Shown: positions 1-11,127 of the stretch, piece by piece
Layout: the number at the start of each line of letters is the position of its first letter
How positions within the stretch are numbered: position 1 is the first letter of the stretch
From: Ursus arctos
Lineage: Eukaryota > Chordata > Mammalia > Carnivora > Ursidae
Direction: 5' to 3'
Assembly (NCBI RefSeq): GCF_023065955.2
Contig: NW_026623078.1
Coordinates: forward strand, 6,954,199-7,018,198
DNA length: 64,000 nt
Notes under the pieces: model-generated
Seen by the model: the letters and a program-made list of their open reading frames with translations, nothing else
The model's database searches: none
Told to the model about the DNA's origin: nothing
Program-made: the position numbers and the translations under genes

Positions 1-112
1 GCTCAGCAGGGAGCCTGCTTCTCCCTCTCCCTCTGCTTGTGGCTCCCCCTGGTTGTGTTCACGATCTCTCTCTCTGACAAATAAATAAAAAAATATTTTA
101 AAAAATAAAAAA
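1..112 (+). repeat. SINEC (Can-SINE), 3' part, cut by window start
   Basis: The window opens inside a Can-SINE body. The CT-rich 3' region is followed by an A-rich tail with AATAAA-like units. The tRNA-related head lies outside the window. Confidence 0.85.
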
Positions 113-2012
113 GAAGTTAGAATGAGGATCTGATCTTCAGATTCCTTCATAGGTCTAGTTTAACTGGGACTTGGAATCATCTTTAATTCAACTGAACTTA
201 GCTCAGATTAGTTTTACCTCCAACATTTGCCAACTGCCAGCAAGGTCTTTTCTGACACTTGGAGCTGACACTTGGAGCCAGGAGGAGTTTGAGCCACACT
301 TCAGATATTTTTGTTTCCCTTATGATTCAACTCTATAGACATCAATACCCAAGCACTACAATAATGGCTGGGAAAGTACAAATCCCCTCTGATTTTCATT
401 TCTTCCTGCAGTGTCCCTTTTCTGAGAAAATTACTGGTATGGGTATCAGTGGTTGTTGGGGGAGAAATTTATAAAAGTGAGCTATTTATTTTTGTGTTTG
501 GGACTTTTTTGGATTCCAGTCTGTCCACGGCTTAGCGCTTTTTCCTCACCTCTACCAAATATCTCAATCTATGGTAGCATAACTCCTCCATGTGCCCATA
601 TCCAGACCAGATAACTTGCCTACAGATATAAAAACTGCCATAACTCTCTGCTCATCTAGATGGGCTTTGTCCCTCTCTGGAGCTCAGTAATAAGGCTTCC
701 TTGCTCCACCCCCTCTTTAGAAGCCTCACAGAAATGTATGATTTTTATTTTTCACTTTTCTGTTGTTGATAATACATGAGCAACATTATTCTACAAGCTG
801 ACCACAATCAGTGCTCTGTATTCTTATGATTTGTTTTTGAGAATAAAATTATAAGCTCTTCCATTTTTTCCTTTGTTAATTATCTATTACTTTCAATTGC
901 CCCTTTCCAGTTTCCTTCTGGGTATATAATTGTTTCATATTCATTTATGGAAGTTACTTGTGTATTAAATAAATTAATCTTTTATCATTTATATTAATTT
1001 TTAGTTAATTATTTTTATGCATGGATTCTCCCTTGTGCCATTCTGGGGTAGGGAGGAATTCAATTCAATTTCCATGCAAGCCTCTATAATTACACAGAAA
1101 ATAATCCGCATATCCATATGTGGCAGGCAGATTTTCATCAGTTTTTTACATTTTAACTACACATATATTTTTTAACATGTCAAATATAACTACTTTTCTT
1201 TTCACTTACTATTTTCATGTCATACTTCTTTTCACTTACTATTTTCATATCGTACAAATATAACTACTTTTCTTTTCACTTACTACTTTCGTATCATACT
1301 TTCTCACTTCCAAGATTGTAAAACTATTATCCTACATTTTCCCACTATTTTTGGCATTGTTTTATTTTGTTTTCCAATAAAGCTGAAAACATATAAACAG
1401 GTTCTTCTAGGACTTTGTGTCTAGAGTTCCAGATTCGGACTATCAAATGAGCTCATGTAAAGCTTGAATTTAGAAAAAATTAATTGGAGAGAGAGGCAGT
1501 AACATTAAAGGTATTCTATATCATCCTCCTGTTCCCAAACCATGGCTAACTGGTACAGTCTTTCAGTCAGTAGCTGCAAAATGGCTTCTTGTTTCCCTAT
1601 TCCCCTGATTATTTCAAAGATAGATCACTTAGCATGTTAGTTTTATACTGTTTTTCTGGCAGTCATGTATGGATGCCCAGCATAAAAAATAGTCTTCTAT
1701 CCCTTAAAAGATTTTACAAGTACCTAATTTCCCACACTAAGCCCCATTATATTTAAAATAACTAAAGTAGTTTATGTAATCTCCAATACAGTCTATAGTA
1801 CCAAATAACTATCATAATCATAATGAGTGAAATCAATTGATGGCAAGGTTTAACTTACAGTTAGGATTTGTAAATACCCATTAGTAATAATCATGAAGCT
1901 CTGAAAAAAATCAAGTGAAATCATTTCATGACATTTTTCTATAAAACCAATTATTTTCCTTTCTTACCCATTTACCAAATTGGGGTGGGGGGGAATATAC
2001 CTATCAATCAAT
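113..2012. other. non-coding AT-rich stretch
   Basis: I see no supportable gene here. The short open frames have no recognisable domain. A decayed tandem array lies at about 1180-1305: roughly three imperfect copies of a unit containing CTTTTCACTTACTATTTTCAT. Confidence 0.6.
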
Positions 2013-2038
2013 TATATATATATATATATATATATATG

Positions 2039-2070
<32 letters not shown>
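2013..2070. repeat. (TA)n(GA)n compound microsatellite
   Basis: An uninterrupted TA run of about 25 bases is followed directly by a GA run of about 30 bases. An open frame across it is a repeat artefact. Confidence 0.95.
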
Positions 2071-2194
2071 CTTTTTTCAAAACAAGTCTGAAGAATAACA
2101 TTTGGCTTGTAATGGTGTTTTGCAGCTTACTGCTCTCTGCCAGAATCTTCATGTTGCTCTAAACCAAAGACACAATTGTGAATGCGTGACTCTC

Positions 2195-2450
2195 TTGCTT
2201 GAAATATTAACGTGTATTCTTACAGCAATTAGAATAAAACTCCTTATCTCAGCCGAAAAGACCTTAGTGATTTGACCCTTACAGTAACATTTATTTATCC
2301 CCTAAATCTCTCACAATTATTCATCACACTCCAACTGAGAAGCTCTCAGGTGTTTCTTTCATATTCTTTAAGCATACCAAGTTTATTCCCTAATTATACA
2401 TAACTCTCCCTCATTGCCTACAATAGTACCTGACAAATGGGAGGTACTCA
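2195..2450. repeat. probable decayed L2 LINE fragment
   Basis: The stretch has phrases typical of L2 3' regions, such as actcctTatctcagcc and a CACAATTATTCATCACACTCCA-like block. The assignment is by eye and weak. Confidence 0.35.
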
Positions 2451-2531
2451 GTGAAAAACAATACTTGTTACATGAATGTTATGATTTACAGCAAGAATTT
2501 CCTCTTCTTTACTTCATATTATAAAATCTAT

Positions 2532-3454
2532 TCAGCAGACCACATGCCGACTCAATAGCCTCCTCATGGAAGTTTTCACTTCCTGGTTGCGAAGGGTATA
2601 AATCACAGGATTCATTAATGGAAAGATCACAGTATGGAAAAAGGAAACTACCTTGTCAGCTGGCAAGGCCCTGAAGGGGCGAGTGTAGATGAAGATAGCA
2701 GGTCCAAACATGAGAAGTATAATAATGACATGAGTGGTGCATGTGGACAGTGCTTTTCTCTTCCCTTCAGAAGCAGACCCACGTACATGGCAGAGGATGA
2801 CCGCGTAGGAAGACAAAAGCCCAAGGAAGCACAGGAGGGTGAGCAGGCTGCTGTTGGAGACCATCAGAAGCTCCACCACAAAAGTGTCTGTGCAGGCCAG
2901 CTTGATGACCTGTGGCACATCACAGAAGTTATCCAGCTGGTTTGGGCCACAGAAGGGCAAGCAGAGGATGAGGGCCACCTGGATAATGGAGTAGATAAAG
3001 CCTCCAAGCCACAGCGCCAACAGCAAGGCATGGCAGGCTCTAGGGTTCATGACAGTTGAATAGTGTAGAGGCCGACAGATGGCAATGTAGCAGTCAAAAG
3101 CCATCACAACAAGGAGTAATCCTTCCCCTCCTCCAAGGAAGTGCAAGAAAAAGAGCTGAGTGATGCAACCCCTGTAGGAGATTACCTTCTTCTCAGAAAG
3201 AAAGTCCACCAGCATCCTAGGAGCTACAATGAAGGAATAGGATGCATCCAGGAAGGCCAAGTTGCCCAGAAAGAAGTAGAGGGGGGCTGTGAGGCCAGGG
3301 TCTGATCTGATGGTGAGGATGATGAGGAAATTTCCAGGGAGGATGATGAGATAGAAAATTAAAACAGCTCAAAGACCAGGAGCTGAATATCTCGAGATTG
3401 GGTCAGACCAAGAAGGATGAATTCTTTCACCACTGTGCTGTTGTCATTTTCCAT
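2532..3454 (-). pseudogene. OR4N: olfactory receptor OR4N family pseudogene
   Basis: This is a single-exon odorant GPCR remnant. The start ATG is at 3452-3454 and opens with [20 protein letters not shown], a typical OR4N N-terminus. A 1-bp deletion near 3369 in TM1 shifts the frame, so translation ends within a few codons. The correct frame then continues from about 3368 to the stop at 2532 and carries the OR4N hallmarks [36 protein letters not shown] and [12 protein letters not shown]. Two further lesions are visible. The MAFDRY motif reads MAFDCY, so the arginine is lost. One Phe codon is missing before CDVPQ (NFCDVPQ instead of NFFCDVPQ). The intact family is about 308 residues long. The OR4M gene at 17.4 kb lies on the same strand, as expected for a 14q11-type OR cluster. 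A living allele in other individuals is possible if the deletion is polymorphic. Confidence 0.88.
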
Positions 3455-4398
3455 CTCCTCTGCCTGCAGTACATCAGAGAGTAGAAAGTTTATTTCCATC
3501 TCTAGCATCTAGATCATAGTTCTTTTCAAACTAAAAGGAGCATGTGCCACATCTGTCATACTTCCCCACAACCAAAGAAATCTTTTCTGCCCATTATTCT
3601 TCTACATTTCTATCTGCCAACACCCTGGTTTGAAGCCACACTCTTCTGCTTCTTCAGTTCTGTGCTTCTATTTAACTGTTCTCTCACCTGGGACTCTGCA
3701 ATGCCCCTGCCCTGGACTTGTTTATGATTTGCATGAGGCAAAAGGAAATGTCTCTGAGAAAAAACTTAATCTCAGTTATTAAGTTCTTCAGGTTTTTATT
3801 TGAATGGGAGTTAAGGTGAGGATTGATAGCAAAGAGGAAGGGCAGAATTTTTTAAGGTGACAGAAACATTCCATATCTTGACTATAATGGTTGCAAGTGT
3901 CTGTTCTTTCACCAAAATTTACTAAACTATACAGAAATTGTTACATTTACTCTATGCAAATTATACCTCAGGAATGCTGACTTAAAAAGTTTTTTTAAAA
4001 ACCTGCTTATTTGAAATATTTCCTTTTCCTCTATAGAATATCAACCCATCCATGTGGTCTAAGTAAAAATAAAAAAAGTCCTGATTATTCTGGAGAAATT
4101 AAGATCTGAGGCTTATCTGTACAGTGGCCTCTAAATTGAGAATGTGGTCACCTAACACACATGATAATTTAGTGGCATGAAAATAATAATAGAATTTCTA
4201 TACATATATTATTATATCCCATTCTATGAAGCTAAATTTTGAAAGTTGTATACTTTACACAGAATCATGGTATAATTGAATGTAAATATATAAATAAAAT
4301 ATAGATATTGCTTGTGCATGTTCAAAATGGTTTATTACTGAAATGAAAAATTTAAAAAGCTTGAAGACATTTGAACTAGAGCAAAATATTAGTGATTT
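3455..4398. other. non-coding stretch
   Basis: AT-rich DNA upstream of the OR4N pseudogene. A 5' untranslated exon of the OR could lie here but cannot be located by eye. No gene supported. Confidence 0.5.
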
Positions 4399-4414
4399 AA
4401 AACAATATTTCACA

Positions 4415-4624
4415 GGGGCACCTGGTAGCACAGTCAGTTAAGCATCTGATTCTTGGTTTCTGTTCCAGTCATGATCTCCAGGTCGTGAGATTAAGCCCTG
4501 CATCAGACTCTGCACTCAGCGGAGTCTTCTTGAGATTCTCCCTCCCTATCTTCCTGTGCCCCTCCAACTCATGCTATTTCTCTATCTCTCTCAAATAAAT
4601 AAATAAATAAATCTTTAAAAACAA
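4415..4624 (+). repeat. SINEC with target-site duplication
   Basis: A full Can-SINE with a degenerate head (GGGGCACCTGGTAGCACAGT) and an (AAAT)n tail. The perfect 16-bp duplication AAAACAATATTTCACA flanks it at 4399-4414 and 4625-4640. Confidence 0.92.
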
Positions 4625-4951
4625 AAAACAATATTTCACATGCTTTCAGTTACATGGTACCCTCGTTTTTAAATAGCGTTGTGGAATATGGAGTGTGGAG
4701 AGGAGGGCAAGAAGGATCCACAAACTAAATGTAAGATGAGACAGAATGAAAGAGGGAAAGAAGGAAGAGAAACACAATAAAATCCCAAATCAAGAAACCA
4801 AAGGAAGTTTTTATAATAGCACATCTATTAAAAACAAAAATACATGCTTTTTATGTCTAAACCTAAATAGACTAATTAGTAACAGAGATTTCCATGTATA
4901 ATCTAAATTGAAAATTATGAAAGAGCTACTTTACATCACCAAGGCAGATAT

Positions 4952-4984
4952 ATGTGTGCGCGCGCGCGCGCGCGCACACACACG
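4952..4984. repeat. (TG)(CG)n(CA) alternating purine-pyrimidine palindrome
   Basis: The run GTGTG, then about ten CG steps, then CACACAC is alternating and almost perfectly self-complementary. It can form Z-DNA or a cruciform. Confidence 0.9.
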
Positions 4985-5040
4985 TTCCTAAGCAAAACTA
5001 AAGCACAAAAATTTACAAATGGCACCATCCAAATCATTTT

Positions 5041-5098
5041 TCTTCCTTTCTTTTTTCTTTCCTTTCTTTCCTTCCTTCCTTCCTTTCTTTTTTTTACT
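5041..5098. repeat. (CTTT)n/(CCTT)n pyrimidine microsatellite
   Basis: A run of CTTT and CCTT units, entirely pyrimidine on the plus strand apart from the edges. Confidence 0.8.
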
Positions 5099-5273
5099 TA
5101 AGTATTCATTGGCTTCAATATTTATCATTCCTTCTGTGCATAAACCTGCTGTTAGCACAATGAGTCAGAAATCCCTCTCCACTTAACTCCTAAGTAGTGT
5201 GCTTCCTGTACACTATTACACAGTGGTTATTTCATAGTCTTTCAAACACTGATGCTGTCTTTAAGACATCAAA

Positions 5274-5400
5274 AGGGGGGGGATGTGCCCTGGTGGCTCA
5301 GTCGCTTAAGCATCTGCCTTCCACTCAGTTCATGATCCCAGAGTCCTGGGATCGAGCCCTGCATCAGGCCCCCTTAAAAAAAAAAAAAGAAAGAAAATTT
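5274..5400 (+). repeat. SINEC, internally shortened
   Basis: The SINE head (GATGTGCCCTGGTGGCTCAG) and body run to GCATCAGGCCCCC. They join an A-tail directly, so the CT-rich 3' part of a normal copy is missing. Confidence 0.8.
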
Positions 5401-6839
5401 TAACATAACATAATAAAAAATATTTAAAAAAAAAAGAAAACTTAAAGTACCTCTAAGGTTAAAAGCTGCAGGCTCTTCCACTGTAGCTTGTGTTTTATTT
5501 TCCATCATAAACTTCTGTTCTTCTATTAATTCTTTAACAGATGGGATTCATTACTATCTGACATCCATCACTTCTCTCAGTTAATATGTGGTATGTAAAT
5601 ATAACACCAAGTATTAACATCCTCAAGACAGCTGGTATTTTAAGAAAGGTTTTGCATATCCCCCAATAAAGTAATTTTAAATATTGAGAAGATCTAAAGA
5701 TATACTATTGAGAACAGATAAAAGGTGTTGCTGTAACACTGAATTCAGACCTCATATATTAGTCTATTTCTACTATAATTCTGACCATTGTATTCCATGA
5801 CAGTAAATGCCACACCTGAAGAATTGTAATATGTCTCCATTTATTCCTTCTTTCTATTCTTCATAAATATAAAGATAAAAACATTTACTTCTCTAGCAAC
5901 CCAAAACTACTCTCACACAGCAGACATCAACTCTTAATGGAAGAAACAATTACTGATTATTCCTACCTTTGTTCTTAAATATCTCTTCTCACACAGCAGC
6001 CTCATACACATTGAAATGCATAGCCAATTTGTGATGCAATGGAGAATGTACTTTGGGAATTTGAAGGCTAACAAACCTATGGAATGCTTTCAATGGGAAT
6101 TATTAGAATGCCAACAAGATATAATCAAAGATTAGACTTTAGATTTGTTAGGTACAGATATTCAAATATAAATCAATTAAACAGACACTGTCACTTCTGG
6201 GATTTAAAATCAACATTCCATCAGTGACAGAGACAATGGAATGGCAAGCATATTTATTAGGTCTCAGTGAGTAGAAACCACAGGAAATTATTTTATATTT
6301 TACACTGCAATTCAAAAAGAGAAAAATAGTATAAATGATACAAAATCATTGCTACATCTAGGGAAAAATATTGTGGTCAAGTAGGTGGCAAATATGTTAG
6401 ATTCGACATATTTCTGGTGACAAAAAGATAGGCAAAGACGAAATAAATGATGCTCACACAGTCCCCTTTACATAGTCCTTCCATGGAGAGAAGATGTTCT
6501 CCTAAATAGATCACACAGTCCCCTTTACATAGTCCTCCCATGGAGAGAAGATGTTCTCCTAAATAGACCCTATTATACCCTTGGTATTTGTGGTTTTCAC
6601 TTTAGACATAATTGTTTCCTATGCTCTGCTAAAGCAATAATGAAGAACTATTTTTTTTTCAACTAAATATTATACAGAAGAAAAATAATTAAAAGTCATG
6701 TAGTAGAAGGCAACATCATTTCAATTTTAGATTTGATTTTCTTTTAAAGAGAAAGATTTTCAAACTATTTTAAAAAAATTAAAATACTAAACATAAAATG
6801 TTTTCTTAAAGAATACAGTGCACAATCAAAGACATTTCA
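5401..6839. other. non-coding AT-rich stretch with one tandem duplication
   Basis: No gene seen. Positions 6454-6510 are repeated at 6511-6567 (57-bp unit, one or two mismatches, starting TCACACAGTCCCC). Confidence 0.6.
6454..6567. repeat. 57-bp tandem duplication
   Basis: Two nearly identical adjacent copies at 6454-6510 and 6511-6567. They differ at only a couple of bases, which suggests a recent duplication. Confidence 0.9.
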
Positions 6840-9680
6840 TCCTCATACAATGATAGTAGGGGACTTTAACACCCCAGTTACATCGATGGACAGATCATCC
6901 CAACAGAGTATCAACAAGGAAAACAGTAGTTCTGGGTGGCACATTGGACCAGATGGATTTAACAGACACGTTCAGAACATCCCATCCTAAAACAGCAGAA
7001 TACACATTCTTTTCAACTGCACACAGAACATTCTCCAGAATAGATCATATATTAGGCCACAAAACAAGTTTCAACAAATCTAAAAAAATCAGTCATAGCA
7101 TGCATATTTTCTGACCAAAACAGCATAAAGCTAGAAATCAACCACAAGAAAAAATCTGGAAAGACACATATACATGGAAGTTAAATTACATGCTAATAAG
7201 GAATGGGACAACCAAGAAATCAGAGAAGAAATCACAAATTATATGGAAACAAATGAAAATGAAAACACAACAGTCCAAAATCTTTGGGAGGCAGCAAAAG
7301 TGGTTTTAAGAGGAAAGTTTATAGCAGTACAGACCCACATCAAGAAGTAAGGAAAACCTCAAATAAACAACCTAACTTAACACCTAAATGACCTAGAAAA
7401 AGAACAACAAACAAAACCCAAACCCAGCAAAAGAAAGGAAGTAATAAAGATTAGAGCAGAAACAAATAATACAGAAACTGAAAAAAAAAAAAAGATCAAT
7501 GAAAGCAGGAGTTGATTCTTTGAAAAGATCAACAAAATTGATAAATCTCTAGCCAGACTCATCAAAAAGAGAGGGAGAAAGGACCCAAATAAATAAAATC
7601 ACTAATGAAGAGCAGAAATAGCAACTAACACCACAGAAATACAAAGGATTGTAGCAGAATATTATTAAAACCCATATGCCACAAATTGGACAACTTAAAA
7701 GAAATGGATAAATTGTTAAAAGCATATAACACACCAAAACTAAAGCAGGAAGGAATAGAAAATTTGCACATTACCAGCAATAAAGCTGAATCAGTAATCA
7801 AAAAACTACCCACCCAAAAAAAGTCCAGGACCAGACAGCTTCACAAATTCTACCAAAAATGTATATCTATTCTATTAATATCTAATAATATCTGTTAGTA
7901 TCTATCCTTCTCTATTTCAAAAAATAGAAGAGGAAGAAAACTTCCAAAATCCTTCTATGCTGCCAGACACCAAAACCAAATAAAGATACCACAAAAAAAG
8001 AGAACTCCAGGCCAATCTCTCTCATGAATATAGATGCAAAAATCCTCAAAAAATATTAGCAAACCAAATCCAACAATACATTTTAAAAAATCATACACCA
8101 CAATCCAGTGGGATTTAGTCCCAGGATGCAAGGATGGTTTAATAGTCACAAAACAATCAGCAATGATATGTCACATCAACAAGAAAAAGGATAAAAACCA
8201 TATGTGAGAGAAGAATCCATCAAAATCCTAGAGGAGAACACAGACAGCAACCTCTTTGACCTTGGCTACAGCAACTTCTTGCTAGACACATCTCCAACGA
8301 CAAGAGAAACAAAAGGAAAAGTGAACTATTGGGACTTCATCAAGATAAAACCTTTTGCACAGCAAAGGAAACAGTCAACAAAAGTAAAAGGCAACCTACA
8401 AAATGGGAGAAGATATTTGAAAATGTCTTATTAGGTAAAGGGCTAGTATCCAAAATCTACAAAGAACTTATCAAACTCAACATCCAAAGAACAAATAATC
8501 CAATAAAGAAATGGGCAGAAGACATAAACAGACATTTCTCCAAAGAAGACATACAAATGGCTAACAAGCATATGAAAAAAATGCTCAACATCACTTGGCA
8601 TCAGGGAAATACAAATCACAACCATAGTAAGATACCAGCTCACACCTGTCACCATGGCTAGCATTAACAACCCAGGAAACAACAGATATTGGTAAGGATG
8701 TGGAGAAAGGGGAACCCTCTTACACTATTGGTGGGAATGCAAACTGGTGCAGGCACTCTAGAAAACAGTATGGAAGTTCCTCAAAAAGTTAAAAATAGAA
8801 TTACTATATGACCCAGCAATTGCACTACTTGGTATTTATCCAAAGGATACAAAAATACTGATTCAAAAGGGCACATGCACCCCAATGCTTATAGCAGCAC
8901 TATCAACAATAGCCAAATTATGGAAAGAGCCCAAATGTCCATGGACTGATGAATGGATAAAGAAGAATGTACACACACACAATGGAATATTACTCAGCCA
9001 TCAAAAAGAATGAAATCTTGCCATTTACAACAAGTGGATGGAACTAGAATGTATTATGTTAAGTGAAATGTCAGTCAGAGAAAGAAAAATACCATATGAT
9101 TTCACTCTTATGTGGAATTTAAGAAAGAAAACAGATGGGGGCACCTGGGTGTCTCAGTTGGTTAAGCATCTGACTCTTGATTTCAGCTCAGGTCATGATC
9201 TCAGGGTCCTGCAGTTGAGCCTTGCTACAGGCTCCCTGCTCAACGGGGATCTGCTTGTCTCCCTCTCCCTCTACCCCTCCCCCTACTTGTTCTCTCTCTC
9301 TCTCTTAAATAAATAAACCTTAGAAGGAAGGAAGGAAGAAAAGAAAAGAGAGAAGAAAAGAAAAGAGAAAAGAAAAGAAAAAAGAAAAAGGAAAGAAAGA
9401 AAGAAGGAAAGAAAACAGATGAACATAGGGGAAGGAAAGAAAAAAATAGAATAAGATAAAAACAGAGAGGGGGCCAAACCATAAGAGACTCTTAACATTG
9501 TTTAGAGAATAAACTGAGGGATGCTGGAGGGGAGGTGGGTGGGGAGATGAGCTAAATGGGTGGCATTTGTTGTGATGAGCACTGAGTGTTATATGTAAGT
9601 GATGAATCACTAAATTCTACTCCTGAAGCCAATACTACACTATCTGTTAACAAATTTGAATTAAATTTTAAAAAATACAA
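6840..9680 (+). mobile_element. L1 LINE fragment, 5' truncated and decayed, split by a SINEC
   Basis: Sense-strand ORF2 fragments start in the endonuclease domain (GDFNTP-like region at about 6850). They pass through the linker and parts of the reverse transcriptase to the C-terminal segment ([13 protein letters not shown] at about 8225-8290, [16 protein letters not shown] at about 8600-8650). The 3' UTR ends at an A-rich tail near 9670. Many frameshifts and stops are present and a large block of RT sequence is missing, so the copy is dead. A SINEC sits inside its 3' region at 9138-9406. Confidence 0.88.
9138..9406 (+). repeat. SINEC nested in an L1, with long (GAAA)n tail
   Basis: A full Can-SINE whose A-tail has expanded into a purine-only GAAA/GGAA tract (about 9325-9406). 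The perfect 15-bp duplication GAAAGAAAACAGATG lies at 9123-9137 and 9407-9421. Confidence 0.93.
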
Positions 9681-10010
9681 TGTCCATATATAAGTGGACC
9701 CATGTAATTTAAACCAGTGTTGTTTAAGGGTCAACTGTATAATTTCATAAAGACATATCTTGAAGTAACAAAAATGATAACGTAACTAAGAATAAATCTA
9801 ATAAATAATTGGTTTCCTAAAACAAACAAACAAACAATGCAATATGGGCAGAAAACTCCCCATTTTGGAGTATGTTGCAGTCTATTGCCACCAAAGACTA
9901 AAAGGTGAGGTTTTTTCCATAACCATACATAGACACAATGAGGGACCTTGCCTCCTAATGTTTGGCACAACACTCATAATTAACCTGATGGTCTAAACTA
10001 GTTCTCAGAA

Positions 10011-10217
10011 AAAGGAGCACCTAGGTGGTTAAGCATCTGCCTTTGGCTCAGGTCATGATCCTGGAGTCCTGGGACCCCTGTCAAGCTCCCTGCTCAGTGG
10101 GGAGTCTATTTCTCCTCTCCCTCAGCTCCCCCCTCCCCCCACTGCTTGTGCTCTCTCTCGCTTTTGCTCACTCTCTCTCTCTCAAATAAATAAAATCTTA
10201 AATAAATAAACAAACAG
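10011..10217 (+). repeat. SINEC with target-site duplication
   Basis: The copy has a shortened head (GGAGCACCTAGGTGGTTAAGC), a normal body and an A-rich tail. ACTAGTTCTCAGAA at 9997-10010 is repeated with one mismatch at 10218-10231. Confidence 0.9.
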
Positions 10218-10231
10218 ACTAGTTCTTAGAA

Positions 10232-11116
10232 TGGAGACTTCTTATTCTGCTGGGAAAAATTTATCATTTTAAACAGTCTTAGAAACTAAAATCATGAACC
10301 AATTTTCCTTATAGAGTCAGCAATGTAGCACTAAATGTGGCAAAAAAAAAAAAAAAAAGGTTCCTGTTCCTGGGGACTTTACATTCAAATGCATGGAGAA
10401 GACATTAAACAAACACACCAGAAAGGAAATAACCTGATAGTGGTGAATGCTACAATAAAAATATAAGTGTGATATACTGGAAAGGGATGGGGGAAGAGGC
10501 TGCTGTGCTAGGTGAGCTGGCCAGGGAGAGCCTTTCTGAACAGGTGGCATTTCAAGAGATATCTGAATGTCTGAAATAATCCCACTATGTGAAGATTTAA
10601 AGAAAGAGCCAATAGAAGGCCACAAAGCAGGAAGAGGATGGTGCACTAAAAAGCAGAAAGGAGGAGGACAAAGCAGAAAGGCCACTGTGGCAAAAGAGTA
10701 GTGACCAAATAGAAAAAACCCAAAAACATAGGCAAGATAGAGAGGAAGGACCAGATATAGATCAAATGGCAACTGGTCATCATTCTATTTAAGATGTTAT
10801 AAATAGAGGAGTGCCAATACCTGATTGACATTTTTAAAAGATTATTCTGGTTACTAGTAAAGAATGGGCTTAGAAGGCAAGAGTGGAAGCAAGGGAACCA
10901 GTTAGGGAGCATTTGACGTACTGTAGACAAGAGATGATGGTAGGTTAAGCTAGGAGGTGGAACAGGAGATGGAGGGACAATTGTATATCAAAGATATGTT
11001 TTGGGGAAATAGTCAAGGGGAAAAGAATGGGATTAAGGGGCATAGAGCATATTCCAAAGGTAATGATAATACCCTTATTTAAAAAAAAGTTGATAGGTGT
11101 GCCTGGATTTGTATTC
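10232..11116. other. non-coding, contains an ancient mammalian repeat
   Basis: Positions of about 10360-10640 show the pattern of an old interspersed repeat (GGACTTTACATTC ... CTGAACAGGTGGCATTTCAAGAGATATCTGAATG). Similar text occurs near 20.0-20.4, 34.3-34.6 and 52.4-52.6 kb. I do not assign a family name. No gene seen. Confidence 0.45.
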
Positions 11117-11127
11117 TTATAATTTCT

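Noticed and set aside
9240..9610. Phe/Ser-rich minus-strand frames
   Set aside because: Translations of the (GAAA)n tail of a SINE.
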